Assembly (NCBI RefSeq): GCF_045310525.1
Contig: NZ_JBJHZY010000001.1
Span: forward strand, 1,240,001-1,304,000
Source of the DNA: Clostridium_AT radicumherbarum
Lineage (GTDB): Bacteria > Bacillota > Clostridia > Clostridiales > Clostridiaceae
Direction of reading: 5' to 3'
Length of the DNA: 64,000 nt
In this document: piece by piece, positions 26,732-35,536 of the stretch
How the letters are laid out: each line of letters begins with the position of its first letter
Position numbering within the stretch: the stretch's first letter is position 1
Made by a program: the position numbers and the translations under genes
The notes under the pieces: model-generated
Seen by the model: only the letters and a program-made list of their open reading frames with translations
Databases searched by the model: none
Told to the model about the DNA's origin: nothing

Positions 26732-26857
26732 CAGCTTACAACCTGTAGTTAAGAATTATTATCAATTAAGTTTACAAATTGTGTAATTATGATATAATAT
26801 ATTTGATTATTAATAGTGAATTTTTAAACATGCCTACATGACTTTATCTAAATTCAT

Positions 26858-26906
26858 TATTCTTAATTATTCATTATTAATTATTAATTATTAATTATTA
26901 ATTCAT
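26858..26906. repeat. AT-only tandem repeat between pgk and tpiA
   Basis: About four copies of a seven-base unit (ATTAATT) lie in tandem, preceded by related ATTCATTATT units. The 190-base gap also holds a TATAAT-like box near 26796. Similar AT-rich material lies at 10400-10440. It may be a remnant of a small mobile repeat or a promoter-distal AT tract. Confidence 0.6.
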
Positions 26907-26924
26907 AAAGTAGGAGGGGTTTTA

Positions 26925-27671
26925 ATGAGAAAACCAATTATTGCAGGTAATTGGAAAATGCATAAAACTGTTGATGAAGCAGTTAGCTTTGTAGAAGAAA
27001 TAAAGCCGCTAGTTAAAGACGCTAAATGTGAAGTTGTAGTATGCCCAACGTTTGTATGCCTTGATGCTGTAGTAAAGGCGGCAAAAGGATCAAATATAAA
27101 AGTAGGTGCACAGAATTTACACTTTGAAGAAAAAGGTGCATTTACTGGTGAAGTGGCTCCTAATATGCTTGAGGCTATAGGAGTAGACTATGTTATAATA
27201 GGACATAGTGAAAGAAGACAATATTTTAATGAAACAGATGAAACTGTTAATAAGAAGCTAAAGGCAGCTTTTGATCACAATATTATTCCAATCCTTTGCA
27301 TCGGTGAAGCTCTTGACGAAAGAGAGGCAGATATTACTGAAGAAGTTATTGGAAGACAAATAAAGCTTGATTTAGCAGGACTTAATAAAGATCAGGTTGA
27401 AAAAATAGTTATTGCCTATGAACCTATTTGGGCAATAGGCACAGGTAAAACTGCTACTTCAGATCAAGCTAATGATACAATTTCATATATCAGAAAAGTA
27501 GTAACTAATTTATATGGAACAGAAACTTCAGATAAAGTAAGAATTCAATATGGTGGTTCTGTTAAGCCTTCAACTATAAGTGAACAAATGGCTAAATCTG
27601 ATATAGATGGAGCTTTAGTTGGAGGGGCAAGTTTAGTTGCTGCTGACTTTGCAGCAATCGTAAACTTTTAA
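26925..27671 (+). CDS. tpiA: triosephosphate isomerase
   Basis: This enzyme interconverts dihydroxyacetone phosphate and glyceraldehyde-3-phosphate. The 248-residue TIM barrel has Asn/Lys in AGNWKMHK (about 8-15), the catalytic His in IIGHSERR (about 95), the catalytic Glu in AYEPIWAIGTGK (about 165), and the phosphate-binding YGGSVKP. The RBS is TAGGAGGGG. gpmI follows after 15 bases. Confidence 0.97.
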   Translation: MRKPIIAGNWKMHKTVDEAVSFVEEIKPLVKDAKCEVVVCPTFVCLDAVVKAAKGSNIKVGAQNLHFEEKGAFTGEVAPNMLEAIGVDYVIIGHSERRQYFNETDETVNKKLKAAFDHNIIPILCIGEALDEREADITEEVIGRQIKLDLAGLNKDQVEKIVIAYEPIWAIGTGKTATSDQANDTISYIRKVVTNLYGTETSDKVRIQYGGSVKPSTISEQMAKSDIDGALVGGASLVAADFAAIVNF

Positions 27672-27686
27672 CGAGGGGGAATAGCC

Positions 27687-29219
27687 ATGTCAAAGAAACC
27701 AGTTATGCTAATGATTTTAGATGGATTTGGAATATCAGATAAAGTAGATGGAAATGCAGTAACTGCAGCTTATAAACCAAACTTTGATAGATATTACAAT
27801 AATTATCCTAGAACTGAGCTTGGGGCCAGTGGTTTGGATGTTGGTCTACCAAGAGGACAAATGGGTAATTCAGAGGTTGGACATTTGAATATAGGCGCAG
27901 GCAGAATAATATATCAGGAATTGACAAGAATAACTAAAGCAATAGAAGATGGAGATTTTTTTGAAAAAGAGGAATTTATAGATGCTATTGACAAGGCTAT
28001 TAAAAGTGGAAATTCACTGCATATTTTAGGACTTCTATCAGATGGCGGGGTTCATTCTCATATTGAACATCTTAAGGCTCTTATTAAACTTGCAAAGAAT
28101 AGGGGACTTAAGAAGGTATATATTCATGCTTTCCTTGATGGAAGAGATGTTCAGCCAGGTTCAGCTAAGGATTATATTATTGAGCTTGAAAATTATTTAA
28201 AAGAAATTGAGATAGGAAAAATAGCAACTTTATCCGGAAGATATTATGCTATGGATAGAGATAAGCGATGGGAAAGAGTACAACTTGCTTATAATGCCAT
28301 TGTATTAGGTGAAGGAGAAACAGCAGCTTCAGCTTTAGAAGGTATTGAAAAATCCTATCATGACAATAAAACAGATGAATTTATATTACCAACAGTAATC
28401 TTAGAAAATGGTAAGCCTACAAGCAAAATATCAAATGGAGACTCAGTAATTTTCTTTAATTTTAGACCTGATAGAGCCAGAGAAATAACAAGAGCAATAA
28501 ATGATAAGGTGTTTGATGGATTCAAGCGCGAAGCTTTAAACTTAAATTATGTTTGTATGACCCAATACGATAAGACACTAGAAAATGTAACAGTTGCTTA
28601 TAAACCTGAATCCTATGCAAATACCCTAGGAGAATATGTAAGCAAGTGCGGCAAAACTCAGCTTAGAATAGCCGAAACTGAAAAATATGCCCATGTAACC
28701 TTCTTTTTTAATGGCGGTGTTGAAGCTCCAAATAAAGGAGAAGATAGAGCGCTTATTCCATCTCCAAAGGTAGCAACCTATGATTTAAAACCTGAAATGA
28801 GTGCCTATGAAGTAACTGAGGAACTTTTGAAAAGAATTGACAGTGATGGATACGATATGGTAATCTTAAACTACGCAAATCCAGATATGGTTGGGCACAC
28901 AGGTGTATTTGAAGCTGCTAAAAATGCTATTGAAGCTGTTGATGTATGCCTTGGAAGAATTGTAGAAAAGGTATTAGAAAAGGATGGTACAGTTTTCATT
29001 ACAGCAGATCATGGAAATGCTGAGCAAATGATAGATTATTCAACTGGAGATCCTATGACAGCCCATACAACTGATCCAGTTCCATTTATTTATGTTTCAA
29101 AAGAGGCAATAGGAAAAGAATTAAGGACAGGTATTTTATCAGATATAGCGCCTACTATGTTAGGTGTGATGGGACTTTCAGTTCCAGATGAAATGACAGG
29201 TAAATCATTAATAAAATAA
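27687..29219 (+). CDS. gpmI: 2,3-bisphosphoglycerate-independent phosphoglycerate mutase
   Basis: This 510-residue metal-dependent mutase interconverts 3- and 2-phosphoglycerate. The first metal site is MILDGFGIS (about 9-17), the phospho-Ser is in MGNSEVGHLNIG (about 62), and the arginines for substrate are in FLDGRDVQP. A C-terminal ADHGNAEQM and AHTTDPVP complete the two-metal site. It is the GpmI type usual in spore formers. Confidence 0.97.
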   Translation: MSKKPVMLMILDGFGISDKVDGNAVTAAYKPNFDRYYNNYPRTELGASGLDVGLPRGQMGNSEVGHLNIGAGRIIYQELTRITKAIEDGDFFEKEEFIDAIDKAIKSGNSLHILGLLSDGGVHSHIEHLKALIKLAKNRGLKKVYIHAFLDGRDVQPGSAKDYIIELENYLKEIEIGKIATLSGRYYAMDRDKRWERVQLAYNAIVLGEGETAASALEGIEKSYHDNKTDEFILPTVILENGKPTSKISNGDSVIFFNFRPDRAREITRAINDKVFDGFKREALNLNYVCMTQYDKTLENVTVAYKPESYANTLGEYVSKCGKTQLRIAETEKYAHVTFFFNGGVEAPNKGEDRALIPSPKVATYDLKPEMSAYEVTEELLKRIDSDGYDMVILNYANPDMVGHTGVFEAAKNAIEAVDVCLGRIVEKVLEKDGTVFITADHGNAEQMIDYSTGDPMTAHTTDPVPFIYVSKEAIGKELRTGILSDIAPTMLGVMGLSVPDEMTGKSLIK

Positions 29220-29232
29220 TTAGAGCTAATAT

Positions 29233-29288
29233 ACTGCAAGGTACCTGTAAATTTTATTTATAATAATACAATTTACTGTATCTTGCAG
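29233..29288 (+). other. long-loop hairpin between gpmI and eno
   Basis: The arms CTGCAAGGTAC and GTATCTTGCAG pair with one mismatch, enclosing an AT-rich loop of about 34 bases. No T-run follows, so it is more likely an mRNA processing or stability element than a terminator. Confidence 0.5.
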
Positions 29289-29320
29289 ATTATATACATA
29301 TTTGAAAGGAGTTTTTAATA

Positions 29321-30616
29321 ATGAAAATTCATGTTGACATTGTAGATGTAACTGCAAGACAAATTCTAGATTCAAGGTGCTTCCCAACTGTAGAGGTTGA
29401 AGTTACTCTTGAGGATGGAACAATCGGCAGAGCTGCTGTACCATCTGGAGCTTCCACTGGTATATTTGAAGCTGTAGAATTAAGAGATGGAGATAAAGCA
29501 AAGTTTAATGGTAAAGGCGTATTAAAAGCAGTAGATAACGTAAATAATACTATTGCTCCAGAATTAATCGGAATGAATATCTTCGATCAAGTTTCTATTG
29601 ATAAAACTATGATCGAATTAGATGGAACTAAAAATAAAGGTAGACTTGGTGCAAATGCTATGCTAGGAGTTTCACTTGCTTGTGCACATGCAGCTGCTAA
29701 TTACTTAGGACTTCCATTATATCAATATGTAGGTGGAGTTAATGCAAAAGTTCTTCCAGTTCCAATGATGAACATAATCAATGGAGGAAAACATGCTGAT
29801 AACAACGTTGACCTTCAAGAATTTATGGTTATGCCTGCAGGTGCAGCATCCTTTAGCGAAGCATTAAGAATGAGTGCAGAAGTTTACCATGCACTAAAAT
29901 CATCCTTAAAAGCTAAGGGTTATGAAACTGGCGTTGGTGATGAAGGCGGCTTTGCTCCAAACTTAAAATCCAATGAAGAAGCAATTCAAGTTATAATTGA
30001 AGCTATAGAAAAGGCTGGATATGTTCCAGGAAAAGATATTTATATAGCTCTAGATCCAGCATCCTCTGAGTTATTTGAAGATGGAAAATATAATTTAAAG
30101 GGAGAAGGAAAAGTTCTTACTCCTGCCGAAATGGTAGATTTCTATGTTGATCTAGTTAATAAATACCCAATAATCTCAATTGAAGATGGTATGGCAGAAG
30201 AAGATTGGGAAGGTTGGAAGCTTATTACTGAAAAGCTTGGCAGCAAGATTCAATTAGTAGGTGACGATTTATTCGTAACTAATACAGAAAGACTTCAAAT
30301 GGGTATTGAAAGAGGAACTGCTAATTCAATTCTAATAAAGCTTAACCAAATTGGTACTTTAACTGAGACTTTAAATGCAATTGAAATGGCTGAGAGAGCT
30401 GGTTACACAGCTGTAGTTTCCCATAGAAGCGGTGAAACAGAAGATACTACAATTGCAGATTTAGTTGTAGCTATGAACGCTGGTCAAATTAAGACTGGTG
30501 CACCTGCAAGAAGTGAAAGAGTTGCAAAATACAATCAGCTACTTAGAATTGAAGAAGAACTTGGAGATATGGCAGAATATAGAGGCTTAAAAGCATTCTA
30601 CAACATTAAAAAATAG
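29321..30616 (+). CDS. eno: enolase
   Basis: Enolase converts 2-phosphoglycerate to phosphoenolpyruvate. The 431-residue protein has the catalytic Glu in GVGDEGGFAPN (about 207), the Mg ligands in ALDPASSE, SIEDGMAEED and GDDLFVTN, the Lys in LIKLNQIGTL (about 344), and SHRSGETEDTTIADL. The N-terminal loop reads DSRCFPTVEVEV where most bacteria have DSRGNPTVEVEV. A terminator follows. Confidence 0.97.
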   Translation: MKIHVDIVDVTARQILDSRCFPTVEVEVTLEDGTIGRAAVPSGASTGIFEAVELRDGDKAKFNGKGVLKAVDNVNNTIAPELIGMNIFDQVSIDKTMIELDGTKNKGRLGANAMLGVSLACAHAAANYLGLPLYQYVGGVNAKVLPVPMMNIINGGKHADNNVDLQEFMVMPAGAASFSEALRMSAEVYHALKSSLKAKGYETGVGDEGGFAPNLKSNEEAIQVIIEAIEKAGYVPGKDIYIALDPASSELFEDGKYNLKGEGKVLTPAEMVDFYVDLVNKYPIISIEDGMAEEDWEGWKLITEKLGSKIQLVGDDLFVTNTERLQMGIERGTANSILIKLNQIGTLTETLNAIEMAERAGYTAVVSHRSGETEDTTIADLVVAMNAGQIKTGAPARSERVAKYNQLLRIEEELGDMAEYRGLKAFYNIKK

Positions 30617-30627
30617 TACAAAAATAT

Positions 30628-30656
30628 GTGGAGCTTAACTGCTCCACTTTTTTTTG
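30628..30656 (+). terminator. rho-independent terminator
   Basis: The stem GTGGAGC/GCTCCAC is followed by a run of eight or more Ts. It ends the glycolytic cluster. Confidence 0.9.
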
Positions 30657-30739
30657 GAAATTTATATATTTTATTAAGTTGTAAAATATTTGATACTATG
30701 ATACAATAGCATTACATGATTGTATGGGAGGTATTTTTA

Positions 30740-30973
30740 ATGCGTATTGCACTTATAATTGCTCTTGTAATTATTTCCATAATTTTAATTGTATCTGTGC
30801 TTATGCAGCCAAGTAAATCCAACGGCCTGTCAGGGTTTATAGGTGGAGGAACTGCTGATACATATTACAGTAAAAATAAAGCAAAGTCTTATGAAGCTAT
30901 AATGGCTAGAGTTACTGTAATAACCGCTATTTTATTTGCATTAGATGTAATTGCCTTAAGTTTGGTAAAATAA
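30740..30973 (+). CDS. secG: protein translocase subunit SecG
   Basis: SecG is a small membrane subunit of the SecYEG channel. The 77-residue protein has two membrane segments (about 2-22 and 53-75) and the family segment VLMQPSKSNGLSGFIGGG between them. An ATG at 30716 lies before the GGGAGG site, so ATG 30740 is used. Terminators flank it on both sides, so it is its own unit. Confidence 0.93.
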   Translation: MRIALIIALVIISIILIVSVLMQPSKSNGLSGFIGGGTADTYYSKNKAKSYEAIMARVTVITAILFALDVIALSLVK

Positions 30974-30983
30974 TAGATTAGCT

Positions 30984-31016
30984 AAAAGTATAGTCCTGGA
31001 CTGTACTTTTTTATTT
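30984..31016 (+). terminator. rho-independent terminator
   Basis: A 13-bp near-perfect stem (AAAAGTATAGTCC/GGACTGTACTTTT) is followed by TTATTTTTAT. It ends secG. Confidence 0.85.
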
Positions 31017-31103
31017 TTATAAAATTAATTGGATAGCTTTACTATTAATGTGAATATATTTTTTGTTTATACCAAAAATAGAATATATCTATTTTTATAG
31101 GAG

Positions 31104-31255
31104 GTTAAAGCCCTAAATGGGCTTTAACGGGTAATTTATGAGCGGAGCGAATGTGGTTAATTACCCCGTCGTGACCACAAAAAGGAGGTAAATGTCCTAA
31201 ATGGACATTTACGAGCAATTATCGAGCGGGAGCGAGAGAGCTTAATTGCTCAGTG
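31104..31255 (+). ncRNA. tandem pair of a two-hairpin RNA element (copies C and D), rnr leader
   Basis: Copy C (31104-31173) has hairpin 1 GTTAAAGCCC-TAAAT-GGGCTTTAAC and hairpin 2 arms GGGTAATT (31129-31136) and AATTACCC (31159-31166). Copy D (31188-31255) has hairpin 1 GTAAATGTCC-TAAAT-GGACATTTAC and hairpin 2 arms GAGCAATTA (31213-31221) and TAATTGCTC (31243-31251). Both hairpin 1 stems are perfect 10-bp helices with different bases. Each copy is preceded by a GGAGG, and a third AAGGAGG serves rnr. These are homologues of the pair upstream of grdC. The element fills most of the 306-base secG-rnr gap. Confidence 0.8.
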
Positions 31256-31279
31256 TTTCCGACTAAAAGGAGGAAAATT

Positions 31280-33493
31280 TTGAATATAAGAGAAGCTGTA
31301 TTGGAATTAATGAGAGAAAAAACTTATAAACCTATTTCGTTATATGAAATTGCTAGTACACTTAATATTAGTAAAGAAGATATAAGGGTTTTTGAGGATG
31401 TCCTAGTGGATATGGAAGCAGATGGCGACTTAATAAAGATTAAGTCCAATTTATACGGATTGCCTGAAAAAATGGGTCTAGTAGTAGGAAAGCTCCAGGG
31501 ACATCAAAAGGGCTATGGTTTTGTTATACCAGAAAATGGCGAAGCAGATGTATTTATACCTATTGCTAATATGTATGGAGCAATGCATGGTGATAAAGTT
31601 ATTGCAAAGGTTTTAAAAGAGGAAAATAGCGGAAAGAGAAGAGAAGGAGAAATTGAAAGAATACTACAAAGAGCTAATAAAAACATTATCGGTACCTATG
31701 AAGACAGTAGAAATTTCGGCTTTGTGGTTGCAGATGATAAGAGGATTCATCAGGACATATTTATTCCAAAGAATTTTAGAAGCGGTGCTAAAACAGGTCA
31801 AGTAGTTATGGTTGAGATTATCTCTTGGCCAGATGGAAGGAGAAATCCTGAGGGTAAGGTAAGACAGATATTAGGCAATAAAGGAGACAAGGGAATAGAT
31901 ATATTGACAATAATCAAAAAATATGGTCTTCCTGAGGAATTTCCTCCTAAGGTGGAGTCCTTTGCAGAAAATATACCTGATACAATTCCAGGTGAAGAAT
32001 ATTCTAGAAGAGAAGATTTAAGACAGCTTAATTTAGTAACTATAGACGGGGAAGATGCAAAAGATTTAGATGATGCTGTATCTATAGAAAAGTTAGAAAG
32101 TGGTAATTATAGACTGGGAGTACATATTGCTGATGTATCACATTATGTAAGAGAAAAAAATCCACTAGACAGGGAAGCGCTTAAAAGAGCAACTTCTGTT
32201 TATCTTATTGACAGAGTTATTCCCATGTTGCCCAAAAAGCTCTCAAATGGTATTTGCAGCTTAAATCCAAAGGTTGATAGATTAGCACTAAGCTGTTTCA
32301 TAGAAATTGATAAAAGCGGAAAGGTGTTAGATCATAGGATAGTTGAAAGCATAATAAAGACTAGGGAAAGAATGACCTATACTGATGTAACCAAAATTCT
32401 AAGGGATAAAGATGAGGAACTTATTAAGAGATATGGTTATCTTTATGAAGACTTTAAGCTCATGGAAGAACTATGCAGCGTACTATACAAAAAAAGAATG
32501 TCAAGAGGCGCAATAGACTTCGACTTTGATGAAAGTAAGATTATTTTAAATGATAAAGGAAAACCAATTGATATTAGCCCTTATGAAAGAGAAATAGCAA
32601 ACAGGATAATAGAAGAATTTATGCTCGTTTGTAATGAAACTATTGCAGAGCATATTTTCTGGGCAAATATACCTTTTGTATATAGAGTTCATGAAGACCC
32701 AGATGAAGAAAAATTATCTAACTTCCATGAATTTGTCCATAACCTTGGCTACACAGTAAGATGGAGTAAAGAGGTACACCCTAAATCGCTGCAGGAGATA
32801 ATTGAAAAAGTTAAGGGGAAAAAAGAAGAAACTGTGGTAAGCACCTTACTACTTCGTTCTTTAAAACAAGCGAGATATTCCCCTGAATGCAGTGGACACT
32901 TTGGCTTAGCAGCTAGATATTACTGCCACTTTACATCTCCAATAAGAAGGTACCCTGACCTTATTATTCATAGAATAATAAAAGAATATATAAATGGTAA
33001 GATTGATGATAAAAGGATAGAGAGACTCAATAAAGAGGTGGAATATGCTTCAAAGCAATCCTCAGAGATGGAAAGAGTTGCACAGGATGCTGAAAGGGAA
33101 GTTGATGATCTTAAGAAAGCCGAGTATATGGCTGAGAGAATTAATGAAGAATATGAAGGCATTATATCTTCTGTAACAGGCTTTGGCTTTTTTGTGGAGC
33201 TACCTAATACTATTGAGGGACTTGTTCATATGAGTAATCTAGATGATGACTATTACATTTATGATGAAAAACACTTAAGCTTAATAGGTGAGAGAACGAA
33301 AAAAATCTACAGGCTCGGAGATGAGGTAAAAGTTAAGGTCTCAAAAGTTGATATAGAATTTAGAGAAATTTATTTTGAACTCGTTTATGAAGAGAAAGAA
33401 GAAGAAGGCAAGAAAAAGCCAGAAAGCAACATAATATCAGTAGAGGAATTCGAAAGTGAAAATACTTTAAATTTAAGTGAAAATATGGATTAA
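31280..33493 (+). CDS. rnr: ribonuclease R
   Basis: RNase R is a processive 3'-5' exoribonuclease that degrades structured RNA and helps trans-translation. The protein has an N-terminal HTH-like region, cold-shock domains (GKLQGHQKGYGFVIP; GTYEDSRNFGFVV), a catalytic RNB domain with the acidic cluster in TIDGEDAKDLDDAVS (about residue 260), and a C-terminal S1 domain (GIISSVTGFGFFVELP). A GTG at 31253 falls inside RNA copy D, so TTG 31280 after AAAAGGAGG is preferred (737 residues). smpB and ssrA lie downstream. Confidence 0.95.
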   Translation: MNIREAVLELMREKTYKPISLYEIASTLNISKEDIRVFEDVLVDMEADGDLIKIKSNLYGLPEKMGLVVGKLQGHQKGYGFVIPENGEADVFIPIANMYGAMHGDKVIAKVLKEENSGKRREGEIERILQRANKNIIGTYEDSRNFGFVVADDKRIHQDIFIPKNFRSGAKTGQVVMVEIISWPDGRRNPEGKVRQILGNKGDKGIDILTIIKKYGLPEEFPPKVESFAENIPDTIPGEEYSRREDLRQLNLVTIDGEDAKDLDDAVSIEKLESGNYRLGVHIADVSHYVREKNPLDREALKRATSVYLIDRVIPMLPKKLSNGICSLNPKVDRLALSCFIEIDKSGKVLDHRIVESIIKTRERMTYTDVTKILRDKDEELIKRYGYLYEDFKLMEELCSVLYKKRMSRGAIDFDFDESKIILNDKGKPIDISPYEREIANRIIEEFMLVCNETIAEHIFWANIPFVYRVHEDPDEEKLSNFHEFVHNLGYTVRWSKEVHPKSLQEIIEKVKGKKEETVVSTLLLRSLKQARYSPECSGHFGLAARYYCHFTSPIRRYPDLIIHRIIKEYINGKIDDKRIERLNKEVEYASKQSSEMERVAQDAEREVDDLKKAEYMAERINEEYEGIISSVTGFGFFVELPNTIEGLVHMSNLDDDYYIYDEKHLSLIGERTKKIYRLGDEVKVKVSKVDIEFREIYFELVYEEKEEEGKKKPESNIISVEEFESENTLNLSENMD

Positions 33494-33509
33494 GCTTAAT
33501 TTGAATGCA

Positions 33510-33553
33510 GCAGCAGCCTTCAATGTATATAAACGGCTGCTGCAAAACTTTTT
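33510..33553 (+). terminator. rho-independent terminator
   Basis: A nine-bp GC-rich stem (GCAGCAGCC/GGCTGCTGC) encloses a 16-base loop and is followed by AAAACTTTTTATATTT. It ends rnr. Confidence 0.8.
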
Positions 33554-33661
33554 ATATTTAAATTTAATATGAAACAATTCGTATTGCTTTATATTATTAT
33601 TGTTATTATAATATAATAAAGTATTACAATTATAATTACAGATACAAAGTTGGTGATTTAT

Positions 33662-34132
33662 ATGGCGAAGGATGCAGGTAATAAAACTGTTGCAGAAAAT
33701 AGAAAAGCAAGACATGATTATTTTATTGAAGAAGCGATGGAAGCAGGCATAGAATTGGTTGGTACGGAAGTCAAATCAATTAGAGCTGGAAAAGCCAATC
33801 TTAAAGATAGTTATGCTGAAATAAGAAATGGAGAAGCCTTTGTTAGAAATATGCATGTAAGTCCTTATGAAAAAGGTAATATATTTAATAAGGATCCTCT
33901 TAGAGATAGAAAGCTTTTGCTTCATAAAAATGAGATTATAAAGCTGGCGGCTCTATCAGCTCAGCAGGGGTATACCTTAGTCCCACTTTCTTTATACTTA
34001 AAAAATGGTATTGTAAAGGTATCTCTTGGCGTAGCCAAAGGTAAACATAATTATGATAAAAGAGATGATATGCTAGAAAAGGCTGCTAAAAGAGACATTG
34101 ATAGACAAATGAAGGAAAAATCGAGATATTAA
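33662..34132 (+). CDS. smpB: SsrA-binding protein
   Basis: SmpB binds tmRNA and brings it to stalled ribosomes. The 156-residue protein has NRKARHDYFIEEAMEAGIEL and the conserved GTEVKSIRAGKANLKDSY, and the basic tail KAAKRDIDRQMKEKSRY inserts in the mRNA channel. A TTG at 33650 precedes the weak TGGTGAT site; ATG 33662 is preferred. Its RNA partner is encoded 144 bases downstream, after promoter-like TATAAT sequences. Confidence 0.95.
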   Translation: MAKDAGNKTVAENRKARHDYFIEEAMEAGIELVGTEVKSIRAGKANLKDSYAEIRNGEAFVRNMHVSPYEKGNIFNKDPLRDRKLLLHKNEIIKLAALSAQQGYTLVPLSLYLKNGIVKVSLGVAKGKHNYDKRDDMLEKAAKRDIDRQMKEKSRY

Positions 34133-34276
34133 ATATTTAATTTTAACTTTTCCTTTATTTAAATATTGATTATGATTATAATATGCTGTATTATAATAAA
34201 TGTACTTGAGGCAAGAGAGTATACAAAAACTTAATATAAGATACACTTTAATCTCTCTATGCACTCCACATAATAT

Positions 34277-34633
34277 GGGGGCGTGCTTGGTTTCGACGGG
34301 GGTAAGGGGTATCTAGGAAGCGAGTGGAGGGAACCTGTGGACCCGCCTTAAAAAACTATGGGACTAAATATAAACGCAAATAACGATAATTTAGCTTTAG
34401 CAGCTTAGTCTGCTAACGTCAGCCCGGTAGGACCGCGGACCGGAACCTGGCGTCGACAGCGGTGAAACGAGCCCTAGTAAGCTTTGCCTAGGGAACGGGA
34501 ATAATGAAGCTACTGAAACCAGAAGCCTGTCCTTGGGCGTCTGGCAGAGGGAATGTTAAACTAAGGACTGCACTCGGAGATGCTTAGGTATAACTGCTTT
34601 CGGACAGGGGTTCGACACCCCTCGCCTCCACCA
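34277..34633 (+). ncRNA. ssrA: tmRNA (SsrA)
   Basis: The 5' GGGGGCG pairs with the 3' CGCCTCC before the encoded ACCA, and TTCGACACC forms the T arm, so the tRNA-like end is complete. The tag frame (34376-34408) reads GCA AAT AAC GAT AAT TTA GCT TTA GCA GCT TAG, giving ANNDNLALAA, a typical clostridial degradation tag. Pseudoknot regions lie between. A terminator follows 12 bases later. Confidence 0.97.
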
Positions 34634-34644
34634 TACATAAACAA

Positions 34645-34674
34645 AAGCTCAGCATGTTGCTGAGCTTATTTTAA
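34645..34674 (+). terminator. rho-independent terminator
   Basis: A ten-bp stem (AAGCTCAGCA/TGCTGAGCTT) with a three-base loop is followed by ATTTTAATT. It ends ssrA and may also serve the minus strand. Confidence 0.85.
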
Positions 34675-34797
34675 TTGCATGAATTCTTCATAAAATTGTT
34701 TCTTTTGCTTAAGTAATTCGTTTGAATACCGTCCATTTCTTGGAGTTATTAGTTTATAGTCATTAATAATCAATTGAGCTCTTTTCTTTTTAGTACA
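34666..34797 (-). pseudogene. C-terminal remnant of an unrecognised protein
   Basis: On the minus strand, between ssrA and the carbonic anhydrase, a 43-codon frame is open from an upstream stop to a TAA that lies in the ssrA terminator. It contains IINDYKLITPRNGRYSNELL and KQKKQFYEEFMQLK, which read like the end of a real protein. The only possible starts are an internal TTG (34773) with a weak RBS. I read it as the tail of a lost gene; the family is not recognised. Confidence 0.4.
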
Positions 34798-34828
34798 TTA
34801 ATGAAATGTAATATTGGGCTTTGTGATA

Positions 34829-35536
34829 TTATAAATTTCCTAAGTTTTTAAAAGTATTACTATCACAACTAAAACCACAACTACATCTGGTATCACCAAA
34901 TTTTAGAGAATAGGCCTGTGAAAGTTCAATATTAGATTTAACAACATTTTTAGCAAAATTTTCATTATCTTCCGAGATCTTTTTTAGAGCATGGGCTTTT
35001 TCTTGAGTATCTATTATAGCACCAACTGGAATATAACTTTTAGCAGGAACTCGAACTCCATTTGTTATAATAGCTCCTAAATCGATGTAACAATAATCTT
35101 CTACAATAGAATTGAAAATTATAGCATTAAATCCTACAAAAGTATTATTTCCAACAATGCATGGACCATGAATTAAAGCTCCATGGGCAATACTAACTTC
35201 ATTTCCTATGTAGATAGAATATTTCATTTTATTTACAGTAAATTTCATATCTTTCAAACCATGTAAAATTACACCATCTTGTATATTAGTTTTATTTCCA
35301 ATATGAAATGGTGTACCTTCATCAGCTCTAATTGTCACATTACATCCAATAAATACTTCACTTTTTATTTGGACATCTCCAATAATACTGGAAAAAGGAC
35401 CGATAAAAGCAGTTTTATCAATTGTAGGATATACGCTATTAGGATTAAAAGATGTAGGAGGATTACTTGTAACAAAATATGAATAAAGATTAGTTGGTCC
35501 TACAGGCTTATAGCTAATAATTTTATATTTATTCAT
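34829..35536 (-). CDS. gamma-class carbonic anhydrase (Cam-like hexapeptide protein)
   Basis: This 235-residue left-handed beta-helix protein probably hydrates CO2 to bicarbonate. Hexapeptide repeats run through the middle. The loop RADEGTP keeps the Arg, Asp and extra Glu seen in archaeal Cam, and three His in VILHGLK and IAHGALIHG are the expected metal ligands. A C-terminal helix follows, then an unusual Cys-rich tail (RCSCGFSC). AGGAGATA precedes the ATG on this strand. An acyltransferase-like role cannot be fully excluded. Confidence 0.8.
   Translation of the reverse strand: MNKYKIISYKPVGPTNLYSYFVTSNPPTSFNPNSVYPTIDKTAFIGPFSSIIGDVQIKSEVFIGCNVTIRADEGTPFHIGNKTNIQDGVILHGLKDMKFTVNKMKYSIYIGNEVSIAHGALIHGPCIVGNNTFVGFNAIIFNSIVEDYCYIDLGAIITNGVRVPAKSYIPVGAIIDTQEKAHALKKISEDNENFAKNVVKSNIELSQAYSLKFGDTRCSCGFSCDSNTFKNLGNL

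Noticed and set aside
26858..26906. ATTAATT array as a replication origin or attachment site
   Set aside because: No DnaA-box-like sequences or integrase nearby; it lies between two glycolytic genes and is simply AT-rich.
31202..31246. Short frame in RNA copy D (MDIYEQLSSGSERA) as a leader peptide of rnr
   Set aside because: Same reason as copy A: the frame is not kept among copies (copy C gives five codons), although a GGAGG lies upstream. Left as a minor possibility.
31253..31279. GTG 31253 as the rnr start
   Set aside because: It lies at the end of the RNA element and before the strong AAAAGGAGG; TTG 31280 has correct spacing and the family N-terminus.
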